Below are positions 55,291 through 63,958 of a stretch of DNA of 64,000 nt, piece by piece. How positions within the stretch are numbered: position 1 is the stretch's first letter; each line of letters starts with the position of its first letter. Under the pieces are notes generated by a model that was not told the DNA's origin, made no database searches, and was given only the letters and a program-made list of their open reading frames with translations. Source of the stretch: Altererythrobacter sp. B11 (GTDB lineage Bacteria > Pseudomonadota > Alphaproteobacteria > Sphingomonadales > Sphingomonadaceae); assembly GCF_003569745.1 (NCBI RefSeq), contig NZ_AP018498.1, forward strand, positions 558,001 to 622,000, read 5' to 3'. Made by a program: the position numbers and the translations under genes.

Positions 55291-57798
55291 GTGAGACATG
55301 CCCATCCCGAGAGCCGGCTGCGCGCCGTGCTTGGCCCCACCAACACCGGCAAGACGCATCTGGCGATCGAGCGCATGTGCGGCCACTCCAGCGGCGCTAT
55401 CGGCTTCCCGCTGCGCCTGCTGGCGCGGGAGGTGTACGACAAGGTCCGCGCGATCAAGGGTGACGCCGCGACGGCACTTATCACCGGCGAAGAGCGGATC
55501 GAACCGCCCGGCGCGCGCTACCTGCTCTGCACGGCGGAGGCCATGCCACGAAATGGCGGACAAGCCTTCGTCGCTCTCGACGAGGCGCAACTCGCGGCAG
55601 ACCGTGAGCGGGGGCACATCTTCACGGATCGCCTGCTGCACGCCCGCGGCCGGGAAGAGACGATGCTGCTGGGCTCCGCGACGCTGGAGCCAGTTGTGAA
55701 GGCGCTACTCCCCGGCATCGAGGTGGAGGAGCGGCCGCGTTTTTCCACCCTTACCCATGCCGGGGCAACGAAGCTTTCCCGCCTGCCCCCGCGATCCGCC
55801 GTGGTCGCCTTCTCGATCGAGCAGGTCTACGCCGTGGCAGAGATGCTGCGCCGTTTTCGCGGCGGCGCGGCAGTGGTGATGGGCGCCCTGAGCCCGGAGA
55901 CGCGCAACCGTCAGGTGGCACTGTTTCAGAGCGGCGAGGTGGACTACATCGTCGCCACCGATGCCATCGGCATGGGCCTCAATCTTGACGTCACTCATGT
56001 CGCCTTCGCCGCCCTGTCGAAGTTCGACGGACAGCGGCAGAGGCGGCTGACCCCTGCTGAAATGGCCCAGATCGCCGGCCGCGCCGGCCGCCACCAGAAG
56101 GACGGCACCTTCGGCGTGCTGGCCGGCGGCCGCCGGGGCGAGCCGCTGGAGTTCACCGAGGACGAGATCTTCGCCATCGAGCGGCACCGCTTCGCGCCGC
56201 TCACCCGCCTCTTCTGGCGGGAAGCGGAGCCGCGCTTCGACAGCCTGGCCACGCTGATCGGCGATCTCGAGGAAAAGCCGCAGGAGCCGCAACTCGCCCC
56301 CGCGCCCGAGGCGATCGACCTCGCAGTGCTCAAGCGGCTGGCGGAGGACCCCGCCTTTGCGACTGACGTCACGACGCCCGGGCTTGTCCGCCGTCTGTGG
56401 GAGGCATGCCAACTGCCCGACTTCCGCCAGCAGGGAGCAGACATGCATGCGCGCTTCGTCTCCCGTCTGTGGAGCGAATTGCGCGAAGGCTATCTCGGCG
56501 CCGACTATGTGGCCGGGCGGATCGCCGAGCTCGATCGAACGCAGGGTGACATCGATGCGCTGCAGAGCCGCATCGCCGCGATCCGCAGCTGGGCCTATAT
56601 CTGCCAGCGCCCGGACTGGGTGCTGGCGCGCGATGAGATGGCAGCCCGGGCGCGCGCGGCCGAGGCTCGCCTGTCGGACGCATTGCACCAGCGGCTGACG
56701 GAACGTTTCGTCAATCGCCGAACTGCTGTATTGATGAAAACGATGGGGAAAGATGCAGGCTTGCTGCGCGTCGCGCTGGAGGATGATGGCGGGGTGACGG
56801 TGGAAGGACACCGGATCGGCCATCTGGAAGGATTCCGCTTCGTGGTGGATGCCAGCGCGGATCAGGAAGATCGCAAGCTGATGCTGGCCGCTGCGGAAAA
56901 GCACCTGCCGCAACTGCTGGCGGCCAAGGCGCAGGCACTGGTGCAGGACGAATTGGGCGATCTGGTGATCGCCGATTCCGCAGTCTGGCGCGGCAATCAG
57001 CTGGTCGCCCGGCTGCTCCCCGGCAAGCAACGCACCGCTCCGCGCATTGAGCTGGCGAAGGAGCTCGGTGCACTTGATCACGCGCAGTGGGCGCGGCTTG
57101 AGGAAGCGCTTTCCCGCTGGCTGGAAGCGGAGCTCAGCCCGCTGGCGCCGCTGGCAGCGATCGAGCGTGCCGCGCTGGATCCGGAAGCTGGATCGGAAGT
57201 CCGTGCGCTTTTCCTCACTCTCGCCGATCGCGCCGGCACGGTGCCGCGCGAAGACGCCGGCCTGGCGCAGATTTCCAAGGAGAAACGGCCCCTGCTGCGG
57301 CGGCTTGGCGTCACCATTGGCGCGCTGGATGTGTTCATGCCTGCCCTGCTCAAGCCCGCCCCGCGCCGGCTGCTTCAAGCCATCGGCCTCGACCGGCGGC
57401 CGCTACAGCCAGGCATGGAAGCGGTTATTCCCGGGGGCCGCCATGTCCCTGCGGGGTATCGCCGCGCAGGGACGCAGGCAATTCGCGTCGATCTGGCGGA
57501 AAAGCTGTTCCGCGCCGCGCACGAAGCGCGGGCAGGAGCGGGGACAGGCGGCTTCCGCGTGGATAGCGCCCTTGCCACCTCCATGGGCTTGCTGCCCGAC
57601 AACGCCATGCGCCTGATGCGCGATGGCGGTTTCCGCCCTGGGGGTGTGCGCTTGCTGCCGGATGGTGCCCTTGGCCCCCCCGCGCCGGTGCTTTGGAACT
57701 GGCGCGCACCCCGCAAGGATCGACGGCCACCCGCTCCGGGCAAGGCGCCGGTGCGGGAAGGTAATGCCTTCGCTGAACTGGCGCGGCTCGTCCGGTGA
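55291..57798 (+). CDS. SUV3-like RNA/DNA helicase
   Basis: An 835-residue superfamily 2 helicase. The Walker A GPTNTGKT (residues about 15-22), the DExQ-type ALDEAQ and LLGSATLE make up the first RecA domain. DATDAIGMGLNLDVTHVAF (here starting IVATDAIGMG) and QIAGRAGRH make up the second. The SUV3 C-terminal and DUF-like helical parts follow. Mitochondrial SUV3 works in RNA turnover; bacterial members are poorly known. The start is a GTG at 55291. The stop overlaps or abuts the S4-domain gene, so they are co-transcribed. Confidence 0.93.
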   Translation: MRHAHPESRLRAVLGPTNTGKTHLAIERMCGHSSGAIGFPLRLLAREVYDKVRAIKGDAATALITGEERIEPPGARYLLCTAEAMPRNGGQAFVALDEAQLAADRERGHIFTDRLLHARGREETMLLGSATLEPVVKALLPGIEVEERPRFSTLTHAGATKLSRLPPRSAVVAFSIEQVYAVAEMLRRFRGGAAVVMGALSPETRNRQVALFQSGEVDYIVATDAIGMGLNLDVTHVAFAALSKFDGQRQRRLTPAEMAQIAGRAGRHQKDGTFGVLAGGRRGEPLEFTEDEIFAIERHRFAPLTRLFWREAEPRFDSLATLIGDLEEKPQEPQLAPAPEAIDLAVLKRLAEDPAFATDVTTPGLVRRLWEACQLPDFRQQGADMHARFVSRLWSELREGYLGADYVAGRIAELDRTQGDIDALQSRIAAIRSWAYICQRPDWVLARDEMAARARAAEARLSDALHQRLTERFVNRRTAVLMKTMGKDAGLLRVALEDDGGVTVEGHRIGHLEGFRFVVDASADQEDRKLMLAAAEKHLPQLLAAKAQALVQDELGDLVIADSAVWRGNQLVARLLPGKQRTAPRIELAKELGALDHAQWARLEEALSRWLEAELSPLAPLAAIERAALDPEAGSEVRALFLTLADRAGTVPREDAGLAQISKEKRPLLRRLGVTIGALDVFMPALLKPAPRRLLQAIGLDRRPLQPGMEAVIPGGRHVPAGYRRAGTQAIRVDLAEKLFRAAHEARAGAGTGGFRVDSALATSMGLLPDNAMRLMRDGGFRPGGVRLLPDGALGPPAPVLWNWRAPRKDRRPPAPGKAPVREGNAFAELARLVR

Positions 57799-57812
57799 GG
57801 ACGGAGCCCGGC

Positions 57813-58148
57813 ATGCGGATCGACCGCCTGCTGTTCTTCCTCCGCTTTGCAAAGACGCGCGCGCTGGCGCAGGCCCTCCTTGGACGAGGCCATGTTCGCC
57901 TGAACGGAGAAAGGGTCATCCGGCTCGACCGCATGGTGGGAGTGGGTGATGTGCTGACACTGCCACTGGGCGCAGCAGTGCGGGTGATAGAAATCCTTGC
58001 TTTGCCGCAGCGGCGTGGACCCGCTAGCGAAGCGCAGGGCTGCTATCGCGCGCTTGACGCCGGGCGTCCTATGGCCATAGCAGGCGCCACGAATGACCTT
58101 GTCGCCGGCGGACCGGCTCAGGGGGAAGAAGGGAAAGCGCAACAATGA
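57813..58148 (+). CDS. S4 domain RNA-binding protein (Hsp15-like)
   Basis: A 111-residue protein consisting of an S4 RNA-binding domain: [34 protein letters not shown], followed by [29 protein letters not shown]. Hsp15 recycles nascent-chain-blocked 50S subunits; this is the closest named relative. The ATG at 57813 has a GGAG site six bases away; GTG at 57795 overlaps the helicase stop and is the alternative. The stop overlaps the fdxA start as ATGA. Confidence 0.9.
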   Translation: MRIDRLLFFLRFAKTRALAQALLGRGHVRLNGERVIRLDRMVGVGDVLTLPLGAAVRVIEILALPQRRGPASEAQGCYRALDAGRPMAIAGATNDLVAGGPAQGEEGKAQQ

Positions 58149-58483
58149 CCTATGTCGTCACCGACGCATGCATTCGATGCAAATATACCGACTGCGTCGA
58201 GGTTTGCCCCGTCGATTGTTTCTACGAGGGCGAGAACATGCTGGTCATCAACCCTTCCGAATGTATCGACTGCGGCGTGTGCGAGCCGGAGTGCCCCGCC
58301 GAAGCCATCCTGCCGGATACCGAAGGCGGCCTGGAGCAGTGGCTGGAGCTGAACGCCAAATATTCGGCCGAGTGGCCCAACATCACCGAGAAGAAGGACC
58401 AGCCGGACGACGCCGAGGAGCATAAGGGCGAGGACGGGAAGTTCGACAAGTACTTCTCGCCCGAGCCCGGCGAAGGCGACTGA
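58145..58483 (+). CDS. fdxA: Ferredoxin FdxA (3Fe-4S/4Fe-4S)
   Basis: A 112-residue low-potential ferredoxin of the Azotobacter FdI type. The cysteine clusters [18 protein letters not shown] and [17 protein letters not shown] ligate a [3Fe-4S] and a [4Fe-4S] centre. The acidic C-terminal tail is typical of the family. It is the last gene of the helicase-S4-fdxA operon, its ATG overlapping the S4 gene stop. Confidence 0.95.
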   Translation: MTYVVTDACIRCKYTDCVEVCPVDCFYEGENMLVINPSECIDCGVCEPECPAEAILPDTEGGLEQWLELNAKYSAEWPNITEKKDQPDDAEEHKGEDGKFDKYFSPEPGEGD

Positions 58484-58572
58484 GCAGGCCCGGCGCGGCT
58501 CGACTCGCGCCTTTGCCGGTCTACGCGCAAGCAAGGATTTCTGGCTCGCTCCGTGGCTTTTTCGCTGCAGGG

Positions 58573-58601
58573 TGGCAATTTTGTTGCGAATCTGCTAAAT
58601 A
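58573..58601 (+). promoter_or_regulatory. Candidate sigma-70 promoter ahead of the carD leader
   Basis: TGGCAA (58573-58578) and TAAATA (58596-58601) are separated by 17 bases, close to a TTGACA/TATAAT arrangement. Transcription would begin near 58607, so the mRNA or small RNA would include the hairpin region before carD. Confidence 0.5.
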
Positions 58602-58604
58602 GCG

Positions 58605-58751
58605 CTGCAACTGCCCCCCGGTCGGGTGTGGCAGGCGGATAAGGAAGGCAGGTCGCCCCCCATCAGCGCTCAGCATAATCAAGGGAGAACCGCCGAGGGG
58701 GGTCGCGCGGTTTCGTCCTTGTTGGCGCTGGCGTTTCCTGACCTGCCGCAG
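58605..58751 (+). ncRNA. Rod-shaped structured RNA upstream of carD (6S RNA-like candidate)
   Basis: Nested complementary blocks pair in order: CTGC 58605-58608 with GCAG 58748-58751, GGCAGGTC 58647-58654 with GACCTGCC 58740-58747, CAGCGC 58664-58669 with GCGCTG 58725-58730, CAAGG 58680-58684 with CCTTG 58717-58721, and AACCGC 58688-58693 with GCGGTT 58707-58712. A symmetric nine-by-nine internal loop lies inside. A promoter precedes it. The shape, about 147 bases with a large internal loop and a terminal hairpin, is like 6S RNA, but the identity is unproven. It may instead be the carD 5' leader. Confidence 0.45.
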
Positions 58752-58765
58752 AGAAAGGACTATTA

Positions 58766-59299
58766 ATGTCTGCGAATGCGCCCGCCTTCGACGTCGGTGA
58801 TTATGTGGTTTATCCCAAGCACGGGGTAGGCCGGGTGATTGAGCTGCAGAGCGAGGAAATCGCCGGCATGAAGCTCGAACTTTACGTGCTGCGCTTCGAA
58901 AAAGAGCGGATGACGCTCCGCGTTCCGGTCAACAAGGTCGAAACGATCGGCATGCGCAAGCTTTCCAGCGACAAGACGCTGAAGGAAGCCATGGAAACGC
59001 TGAAGGGCAAGCCCAAGGTGAAGCGCACCATGTGGTCGCGTCGTGCGCAGGAGTACGAAGCCAAGATTAATTCCGGCGATCTCGTCTCCATCGCCGAGGT
59101 TACTCGCGATCTGTATCGCCCCGAGGACCAGCCGGAGCAGAGCTATTCCGAGCGGCAGATCTTCGAAGCCGCTTCCAGCCGTCTCGCCCGCGAGCTGGCG
59201 GCGATGGAGAAGACCGACGAGCCGGCCGCGCTGGTCAAGATCCTCGACGTGTTGAAGACCCACGCGCCGCAGTATTACGAGAACACCGAAGACGCCTGA
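58766..59299 (+). CDS. CarD family transcriptional regulator
   Basis: A 177-residue RNA polymerase-binding protein. The N-terminal Tudor-like domain (FDVGDYVVYPKHGVGRVIELQ, residues about 10-65) contacts the beta subunit, and the helical C-terminal domain (MWSRRAQEYEAKINSGDLVSIAEVTRDLY, FEAASSRLARELA) binds DNA at promoters. CarD homologues stabilise open complexes, notably at rRNA promoters, and respond to stress. The AAAGGA ribosome site lies just after the rod-shaped RNA region. Confidence 0.95.
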   Translation: MSANAPAFDVGDYVVYPKHGVGRVIELQSEEIAGMKLELYVLRFEKERMTLRVPVNKVETIGMRKLSSDKTLKEAMETLKGKPKVKRTMWSRRAQEYEAKINSGDLVSIAEVTRDLYRPEDQPEQSYSERQIFEAASSRLARELAAMEKTDEPAALVKILDVLKTHAPQYYENTEDA

Positions 59300-59329
59300 T
59301 CGCTATCGCGACGGCCAGTTCGGCTGCCG

Positions 59330-59360
59330 AGGGCCGTTCCGCCATGCGGAGCGGCCCTTC
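59330..59360 (+). terminator. Terminator-like hairpin after carD
   Basis: A 13-bp stem with one G-U pair (59330-59342 with 59346-59358) and a three-base loop. It is 30 bases after the carD stop. The T-run after it is weak (TTCGC). Confidence 0.6.
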
Positions 59361-59461
59361 GCATATGGCCGATCGACGCACGACCAGGTTCGACGAGCGG
59401 CAATTGCGGCTGCCGCATACTGCGCGTATTAGCTCAGTAACACAGGGATGGAGGTAGCCGC

Positions 59462-60217
59462 ATGGGCTTCGCAAAACTCGCCACATCCGCCGCTCCGCTG
59501 CTGGCCTTCGCTGCGCTGGGCGCGCTCGCCGGCTGCAAGGGCGGCACAACGCAGATCAACGGGTCGGAGGGCGTGCCGCTCTCGCAACTGGACCTGTCCG
59601 GCCCCGCTCCCGATACCGTGGTTCTCGCAGGGCCCGACAATGTGATTATCGAAGAGGGTGCGAAATTCGACGTCAAGGTGGCGAGCGGCGCGGGCGCATC
59701 CTCCCACCTCCGTTTCACGCTTGACGACGGCACACTTGGAATCATGCGGGACGAAACCAGTTTCCCCGGCAGCGACCCCGCCACTGTCCATGTGACGATG
59801 CCGGCACCACGCAGCCTGACCGCGGCCGGAAGCGGGACGATCCGCAGCGCGGCACTGACCGGCGCGGCTGAGGTGGTAATCGGCGGCTCCGGCACGATCG
59901 AAACTCCCTCCGTCGCAGCCGACGCGCTGGAGGTGACGATCGCCGGTTCCGGCACCTATGTCGCGGGAGGTGCGGCCAAGACTCTCGAACTCTCCATCGG
60001 CGGAAGCGGAAGCGCGCGCATGGACGGACTCAAGGTGGAATCGGCCCAGGTCAACATGGCCGGATCCGGCAGTGCAGGCTTCACATCCGACGGAACAGTC
60101 AACGCCAGCATCCTCGGTTCCGGTGACGTGACGGTGCACGGCAAGGCGCGCTGTACGGTAGATGCGGTGGGATCGGGTACGCTAACTTGCGACGGCGGAA
60201 CCAAGGGCAGCGAATGA
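59462..60217 (+). CDS. GIN domain (DUF2807-like) lipoprotein
   Basis: A 251-residue lipoprotein: signal with LAGC lipobox, then a domain made of strands of roughly 20-residue periodicity, each carrying a Gly-Ser-Gly turn (AAGSGTIRS, GGSGTIET, AGSGTYVA, GGSGSARM, AGSGSAGF, LGSGDVTV). This is the repeating pattern of the head GIN / putative auto-transporter adhesin domain and probably forms a right-handed beta-helix at the cell surface or in the periplasm. A GGAGGTAG ribosome site precedes the ATG. Function is unknown. Confidence 0.88.
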   Translation: MGFAKLATSAAPLLAFAALGALAGCKGGTTQINGSEGVPLSQLDLSGPAPDTVVLAGPDNVIIEEGAKFDVKVASGAGASSHLRFTLDDGTLGIMRDETSFPGSDPATVHVTMPAPRSLTAAGSGTIRSAALTGAAEVVIGGSGTIETPSVAADALEVTIAGSGTYVAGGAAKTLELSIGGSGSARMDGLKVESAQVNMAGSGSAGFTSDGTVNASILGSGDVTVHGKARCTVDAVGSGTLTCDGGTKGSE

Positions 60218-60281
60218 TCTGGACACCGGGTCATCCGCCCGCAATGTTCGGCGGCGTATCACAGGCGCCGAAAGGATTGCG

Positions 60282-60620
60282 ATGCCCCGCCTGCCTCTCG
60301 TGCCCGCATTTGCCGTCGCTTTCGGGCTGCTGCTGAGCGGCTGCGTAGCCCGAACGGCGCTGAATGTCGCCACTGCGCCCGTCAGGATCGTCGGCAAGGG
60401 CGTCGATCTCGCCACCACCAGCCAATCCGAAGCAGACGAGAAGCGCGGCCGCGAACTGCGCAAGCAGGACGAGCGCCTTGCCCGGCTGCAACGGGATTAT
60501 GACAAGCAGATGCGCCGCTGCCAGCAAGGCGATCGCAACGCCTGCGAGGATGCTCGCGAAAGCTACGCGGCGATGCAGCAGATCAGGCCATCCGCCTCGA
60601 TCGAGCCGGATCGGCGCTAG
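60282..60620 (+). CDS. Small lipoprotein of unknown function
   Basis: A 112-residue lipoprotein. The signal ends with LLLSGC. The mature part starts VARTALNVATAPVRIVGKGVDLATTS, which is conserved-looking, and continues as a charged helix (KRGRELRKQDERLARLQRDYDKQMRRC) with two more cysteines. I do not know the family function. An AAAGGA ribosome site precedes the ATG. The end overlaps the converging Sua5-type gene by four bases. Confidence 0.82.
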   Translation: MPRLPLVPAFAVAFGLLLSGCVARTALNVATAPVRIVGKGVDLATTSQSEADEKRGRELRKQDERLARLQRDYDKQMRRCQQGDRNACEDARESYAAMQQIRPSASIEPDRR

Positions 60621-61561
60621 GCTGCCGCGCGGCGCAGACGATCGTTGATCGCTGCGCCGATGCCCTCCGCGGGTATCGGCGCCACCGCGATCCGCGGCCT
60701 CGGTGAGGCGGCCGCAGCATGCAGGCAGGCGTAAAGGCGTGCTGCGGCAATCGCGACGTCGCCAGTTTCCGAGAGCGTGCAATCCCCTGTCACCGGGCCG
60801 AAGCCGATGAAATATTCGTCCGGCTCCGCCTCCTCCGCCGCGAGGCGCAGCGGCTTGCCCGGAGAATAATGCTGGGCGAGCTGGCCTGGGGCTTCAACCT
60901 TTGCCTCGCGCACCGGCTGCGGAGGGCCCAGCACCGCCGTCAGTTCCGCCTCCGTGATCGGCCCGTGGCGCAACAATTGCCACTCCCCCCCGGGACGCAA
61001 GGCCACGATGGTCGATTCGAGCCCGCGCGGACAGCCTCCGCCGTCCAGCACCGCGTCCACCGCCGATCCAAGCGATGCCACAACATGCTCAGCCTCGGTT
61101 GGACTCACGGCTCCGCTACGATTGGCCGATGGCGCTGCCAGCGGCGATTGCAGGGCTGCGAGCACCGCCCGCATGGCGGGATGATCGGGGATTCGCAGTG
61201 CGACGGTCGGCAGCGCTGCGGTCACCGCAGGCGTGATCGCGCTCCCCTCCCGCAGCGGCAGTACGAGCGTGAGCGGGCCGGGCCAATAGCGCGCCGCCAG
61301 CAGTTCCGCCGCATCCCCAAATTCGGCCACCCGGCGCGCCATCACGAGATCGTCCACGTGCACGATCAGCGGATTGAAATCGGGACGCCCCTTGGCGCGG
61401 TAGATGCCCGCCACCGCCTCTGCGCTGTCGGCCCGCGCCGCCAGCCCGTAAACCGTCTCCGTCGGCAGGGCGACGAGCTTGCCGGCGCGCAGCAATTCGG
61501 CCGCCCGGGCAATGCCCGCCGGATCCATTGCCAGCCGCTCGGGTGCTCGCTTGCCGCTCAT
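60617..61561 (-). CDS. L-threonylcarbamoyladenylate synthase (Sua5/YciO/YrdC family)
   Basis: A 314-residue protein with the YrdC domain (AAELLRAGKLVALPTETVYGLAARA, YRAKGRPDFNPLIVHV, RYWPGPLTLVLP) and a C-terminal Sua5 domain (GQLAQHYSPGKPLRL). It makes threonylcarbamoyl-AMP for the t6A37 modification of tRNAs reading ANN codons. The long form (Sua5 rather than TsaC) is complete. ATG 61528 is a shorter alternative start. The neighbour on the plus strand starts 26 bases away. Confidence 0.94.
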   Translation of the reverse strand: MSGKRAPERLAMDPAGIARAAELLRAGKLVALPTETVYGLAARADSAEAVAGIYRAKGRPDFNPLIVHVDDLVMARRVAEFGDAAELLAARYWPGPLTLVLPLREGSAITPAVTAALPTVALRIPDHPAMRAVLAALQSPLAAPSANRSGAVSPTEAEHVVASLGSAVDAVLDGGGCPRGLESTIVALRPGGEWQLLRHGPITEAELTAVLGPPQPVREAKVEAPGQLAQHYSPGKPLRLAAEEAEPDEYFIGFGPVTGDCTLSETGDVAIAAARLYACLHAAAASPRPRIAVAPIPAEGIGAAINDRLRRAAA

Positions 61562-61587
61562 CGCGCCGCGCTATAGGTCAGCAGGCC

Positions 61588-62436
61588 ATGAAAGACCAAG
61601 TCGATCCTCCCGCGCCGGGCGCGGACGAGCCGTTGATCCGCATCGCCGAGGCGCTCGAGCGACTTGCGCCCAAGCCGCTGCACACCAACTGGCTCGCCTG
61701 GCCGGCCTATGTGTGGACCGGCGCTGGCGCTCGCGGCGTGGAGCGGCTGGAAGCCCCGCCATTGGGACTCCTGAAAGGGATCGATCGGCAGAAATCCGTT
61801 GTCACCGACAATGTTCGCCGATTGGCGCAGGGCCATTCGGCACATGACATGTTGCTGTGGGGCGCGCGCGGGATGGGGAAATCGGCCCTGCTGCGCGCCG
61901 CCGTATCTGCTGCGCAGCTGGAGGCGCATGGCGCGCTGGCGCTGGTGCAAGTGGCTCCCGACGCGCTTGCGACGCTGGTGCAGCTGTTCAACGCACTGGG
62001 CAAGGTGGAGCGGCGCTTCCTGGTGTTCATCGACGACCTCGGTTTCGCGCCCGGCGATCCCACTGGGCCCCGGCAATTGCGCAGTTGGCTCGACGGCGGC
62101 GTGGAAGCGCGCCCGGCCAACGCACGGCTGGCAATCACGTCCAATCGCCGCGCGATCGTGGCACGAGAAGCGAATGAGCAATCCGATCCGCTGAATCCGC
62201 GGGACGATGTGGACGATCAGCTTGCGCTGGCGGATCGCTTCGGCCTCGCGCTCGGCTTTCATGCCTGCTCGCAGGATGAATATCTCGAGATCATCGAGGG
62301 CTACGCGGGTGAATATGGCCTCGAATTTACCCGCGCCGAAGCGCTCGAATGGTCTCGTCGGCGCGGTGGCCGGTCTGGCCGCATCGCCTGGCACTTCGTG
62401 ACGGAACTCGCCGGGCGCGCCGGAAAGCTGCTGTAG
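61588..62436 (+). CDS. DUF815 AAA-type ATPase
   Basis: A 282-residue P-loop ATPase. The Walker A is WGARGMGKSALLRA (about residue 92) and Walker B is FLVFIDDLGF. Family-type segments are LERLAPKPLHTNWLAWPAYVW near the start, SNRRAIVARE and ITSNRR sensor-like residues. DUF815 proteins resemble DnaA/RuvB-type ATPases; function unknown. The start at ATG 61588 is the first codon of family similarity. It converges on the sugar dehydrogenase gene. Confidence 0.93.
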   Translation: MKDQVDPPAPGADEPLIRIAEALERLAPKPLHTNWLAWPAYVWTGAGARGVERLEAPPLGLLKGIDRQKSVVTDNVRRLAQGHSAHDMLLWGARGMGKSALLRAAVSAAQLEAHGALALVQVAPDALATLVQLFNALGKVERRFLVFIDDLGFAPGDPTGPRQLRSWLDGGVEARPANARLAITSNRRAIVAREANEQSDPLNPRDDVDDQLALADRFGLALGFHACSQDEYLEIIEGYAGEYGLEFTRAEALEWSRRRGGRSGRIAWHFVTELAGRAGKLL

Positions 62437-62442
62437 CGCCCC

Positions 62443-63903
62443 TCAGAACGATCCCGGCAACAGATCGGCCGGCGGATTGTCGAACGCCTGGGCAGGATCG
62501 CCATTGAGCTCGCGCTGCGGCGGAAGGCGCGCCCCCGCATTGCGCTTGGGCGCAGCGGCGGGTGCCGCCCCCGGCGCTTCGATACGCCAGATCGTATTGG
62601 CCGTATCGTCGCTCAACAGCAGCGCGCCCGTCTTGTCCCACGCCACCCAGGTGGGCCGGCCGTGCGTTTCGCCTTTATCGGCTAGGAAGCTCTTGAGCAC
62701 GGGCTTGGGCAAGCCTTCTGGATTGCCGCGCTCGTCGAAGGCGACATAGACGAGATCATAGCCAGACGGCGGCTTGCGGTTCCACGAGCCATGGCGGGCG
62801 ATAAAGGCGCCATGGCTGAAGCCCGTCCCCATGCGCGAGCCTTCTTGCGTAAAGGCGAGGCCGAGAGCGGCCACATGCGGCCCCAAGGCATATTCCGGTT
62901 TGCGCGTGTAGTCGGTGAGATACAGCGGCATCGGCGCGGTCACGCGCTCGTCCACCACATCCTTCCAATAAACCCAAGGCCAGCCGTAGTTGACCCCGAT
63001 AGGCACATTGGTGAGATAATCGGGCACCAGATCGGATCCGAGCATGTCACGCTCGTTCACCGTCACCCACAGCTCCCCGGTCCAGGGGTTCCAGTCGAGG
63101 CCGTTGGGGTTGCGCAGTCCGGACGCATAAATGCGCGATTCGCCCGTCGTCAGGTCGAGCTCGTGGATCGCCGCGCGGCCATCTTCCTTGTCCATCCCGC
63201 CTTCCCCGATGTTGGAGGCGGAACCCACCGCGACATAGAGATGGGTCCCATCCGGCGAGAGTACGAGGTTGCGCATCCAGTGGTTGCCGCCCCCCGGCAG
63301 CGTCATCAGCCGTTCGGGCTTGCCCGTAATGCTGGTGGCCCCTTCGGCATAATCATAGCGCCAGACGCCATCATGGGTCGCGAGGTAGAGCTTGCCGTCG
63401 CGCCAAGCCATTCCGGAGGGGGAAGCCACGCCCTGGAGCAGCACGCTGCGCGCCTCGGCCGCCCCGTCGCCATCGGCGTCGCGCAACAGTACCACCTTGT
63501 CCGGGGAAGGCACGCCTGCCCCCGCCCGGCTGAAGAGGATTCCGGCCACGAAATTGGTGATGCCACCCCCGGCCACCACGCGCTCGGGCGCATTGGCTTC
63601 GGCAACGAGTATGTCGCCGTTCGGCATCGCGTAGATCACCCGCGGATGCTCCAGACCCGTGGCGAAACGGCTTACCGTGAAGCCTTCGGCGGCCTGCGGG
63701 GCACCCTCCCCCCAGCCGACTGGCTTTGCCACCTCCACCGTGGGGATCGTTTGCGGATCGGGCTCTGCGAACACCGGATCGAGCCCCGTCACCTGCGCCA
63801 CGCTGTATTGCGCGGGATCGCCGCGCAATACCCACCAGCCCGCCACGGTGAGAATGATGATAAGGGCCAGGAGGCCGAGGGCGATCTTCTTCATCGTGCT
63901 CAT
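62443..63903 (-). CDS. Sorbosone dehydrogenase family / PQQ-dependent sugar dehydrogenase-like protein
   Basis: A 486-residue beta-propeller protein with a single N-terminal membrane anchor (IALGLLALIIILTVAGWWVL). The propeller reads GLEHPRVIYAMPNGDILVAEAN, LPGGGNHWMRNLVLSPDGTHLYVAVGSASN, GLRNPNGLDWNPWTGELWVTVNERD, FIARHGSWNRKPPSGYDLVYV. These blades match the L-sorbosone/glucose dehydrogenase group. The Pro/Ala-rich C-terminal tail is disordered. PQQ binding and the sugar substrate are inferred from the family only. It faces the periplasm. Confidence 0.92.
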   Translation of the reverse strand: MSTMKKIALGLLALIIILTVAGWWVLRGDPAQYSVAQVTGLDPVFAEPDPQTIPTVEVAKPVGWGEGAPQAAEGFTVSRFATGLEHPRVIYAMPNGDILVAEANAPERVVAGGGITNFVAGILFSRAGAGVPSPDKVVLLRDADGDGAAEARSVLLQGVASPSGMAWRDGKLYLATHDGVWRYDYAEGATSITGKPERLMTLPGGGNHWMRNLVLSPDGTHLYVAVGSASNIGEGGMDKEDGRAAIHELDLTTGESRIYASGLRNPNGLDWNPWTGELWVTVNERDMLGSDLVPDYLTNVPIGVNYGWPWVYWKDVVDERVTAPMPLYLTDYTRKPEYALGPHVAALGLAFTQEGSRMGTGFSHGAFIARHGSWNRKPPSGYDLVYVAFDERGNPEGLPKPVLKSFLADKGETHGRPTWVAWDKTGALLLSDDTANTIWRIEAPGAAPAAAPKRNAGARLPPQRELNGDPAQAFDNPPADLLPGSF

Positions 63904-63958
63904 TGCAGCCGAGAGTAGGCCAGCGTGTCCTCCGCGGCAACGGGCTAAAGATGATGGG

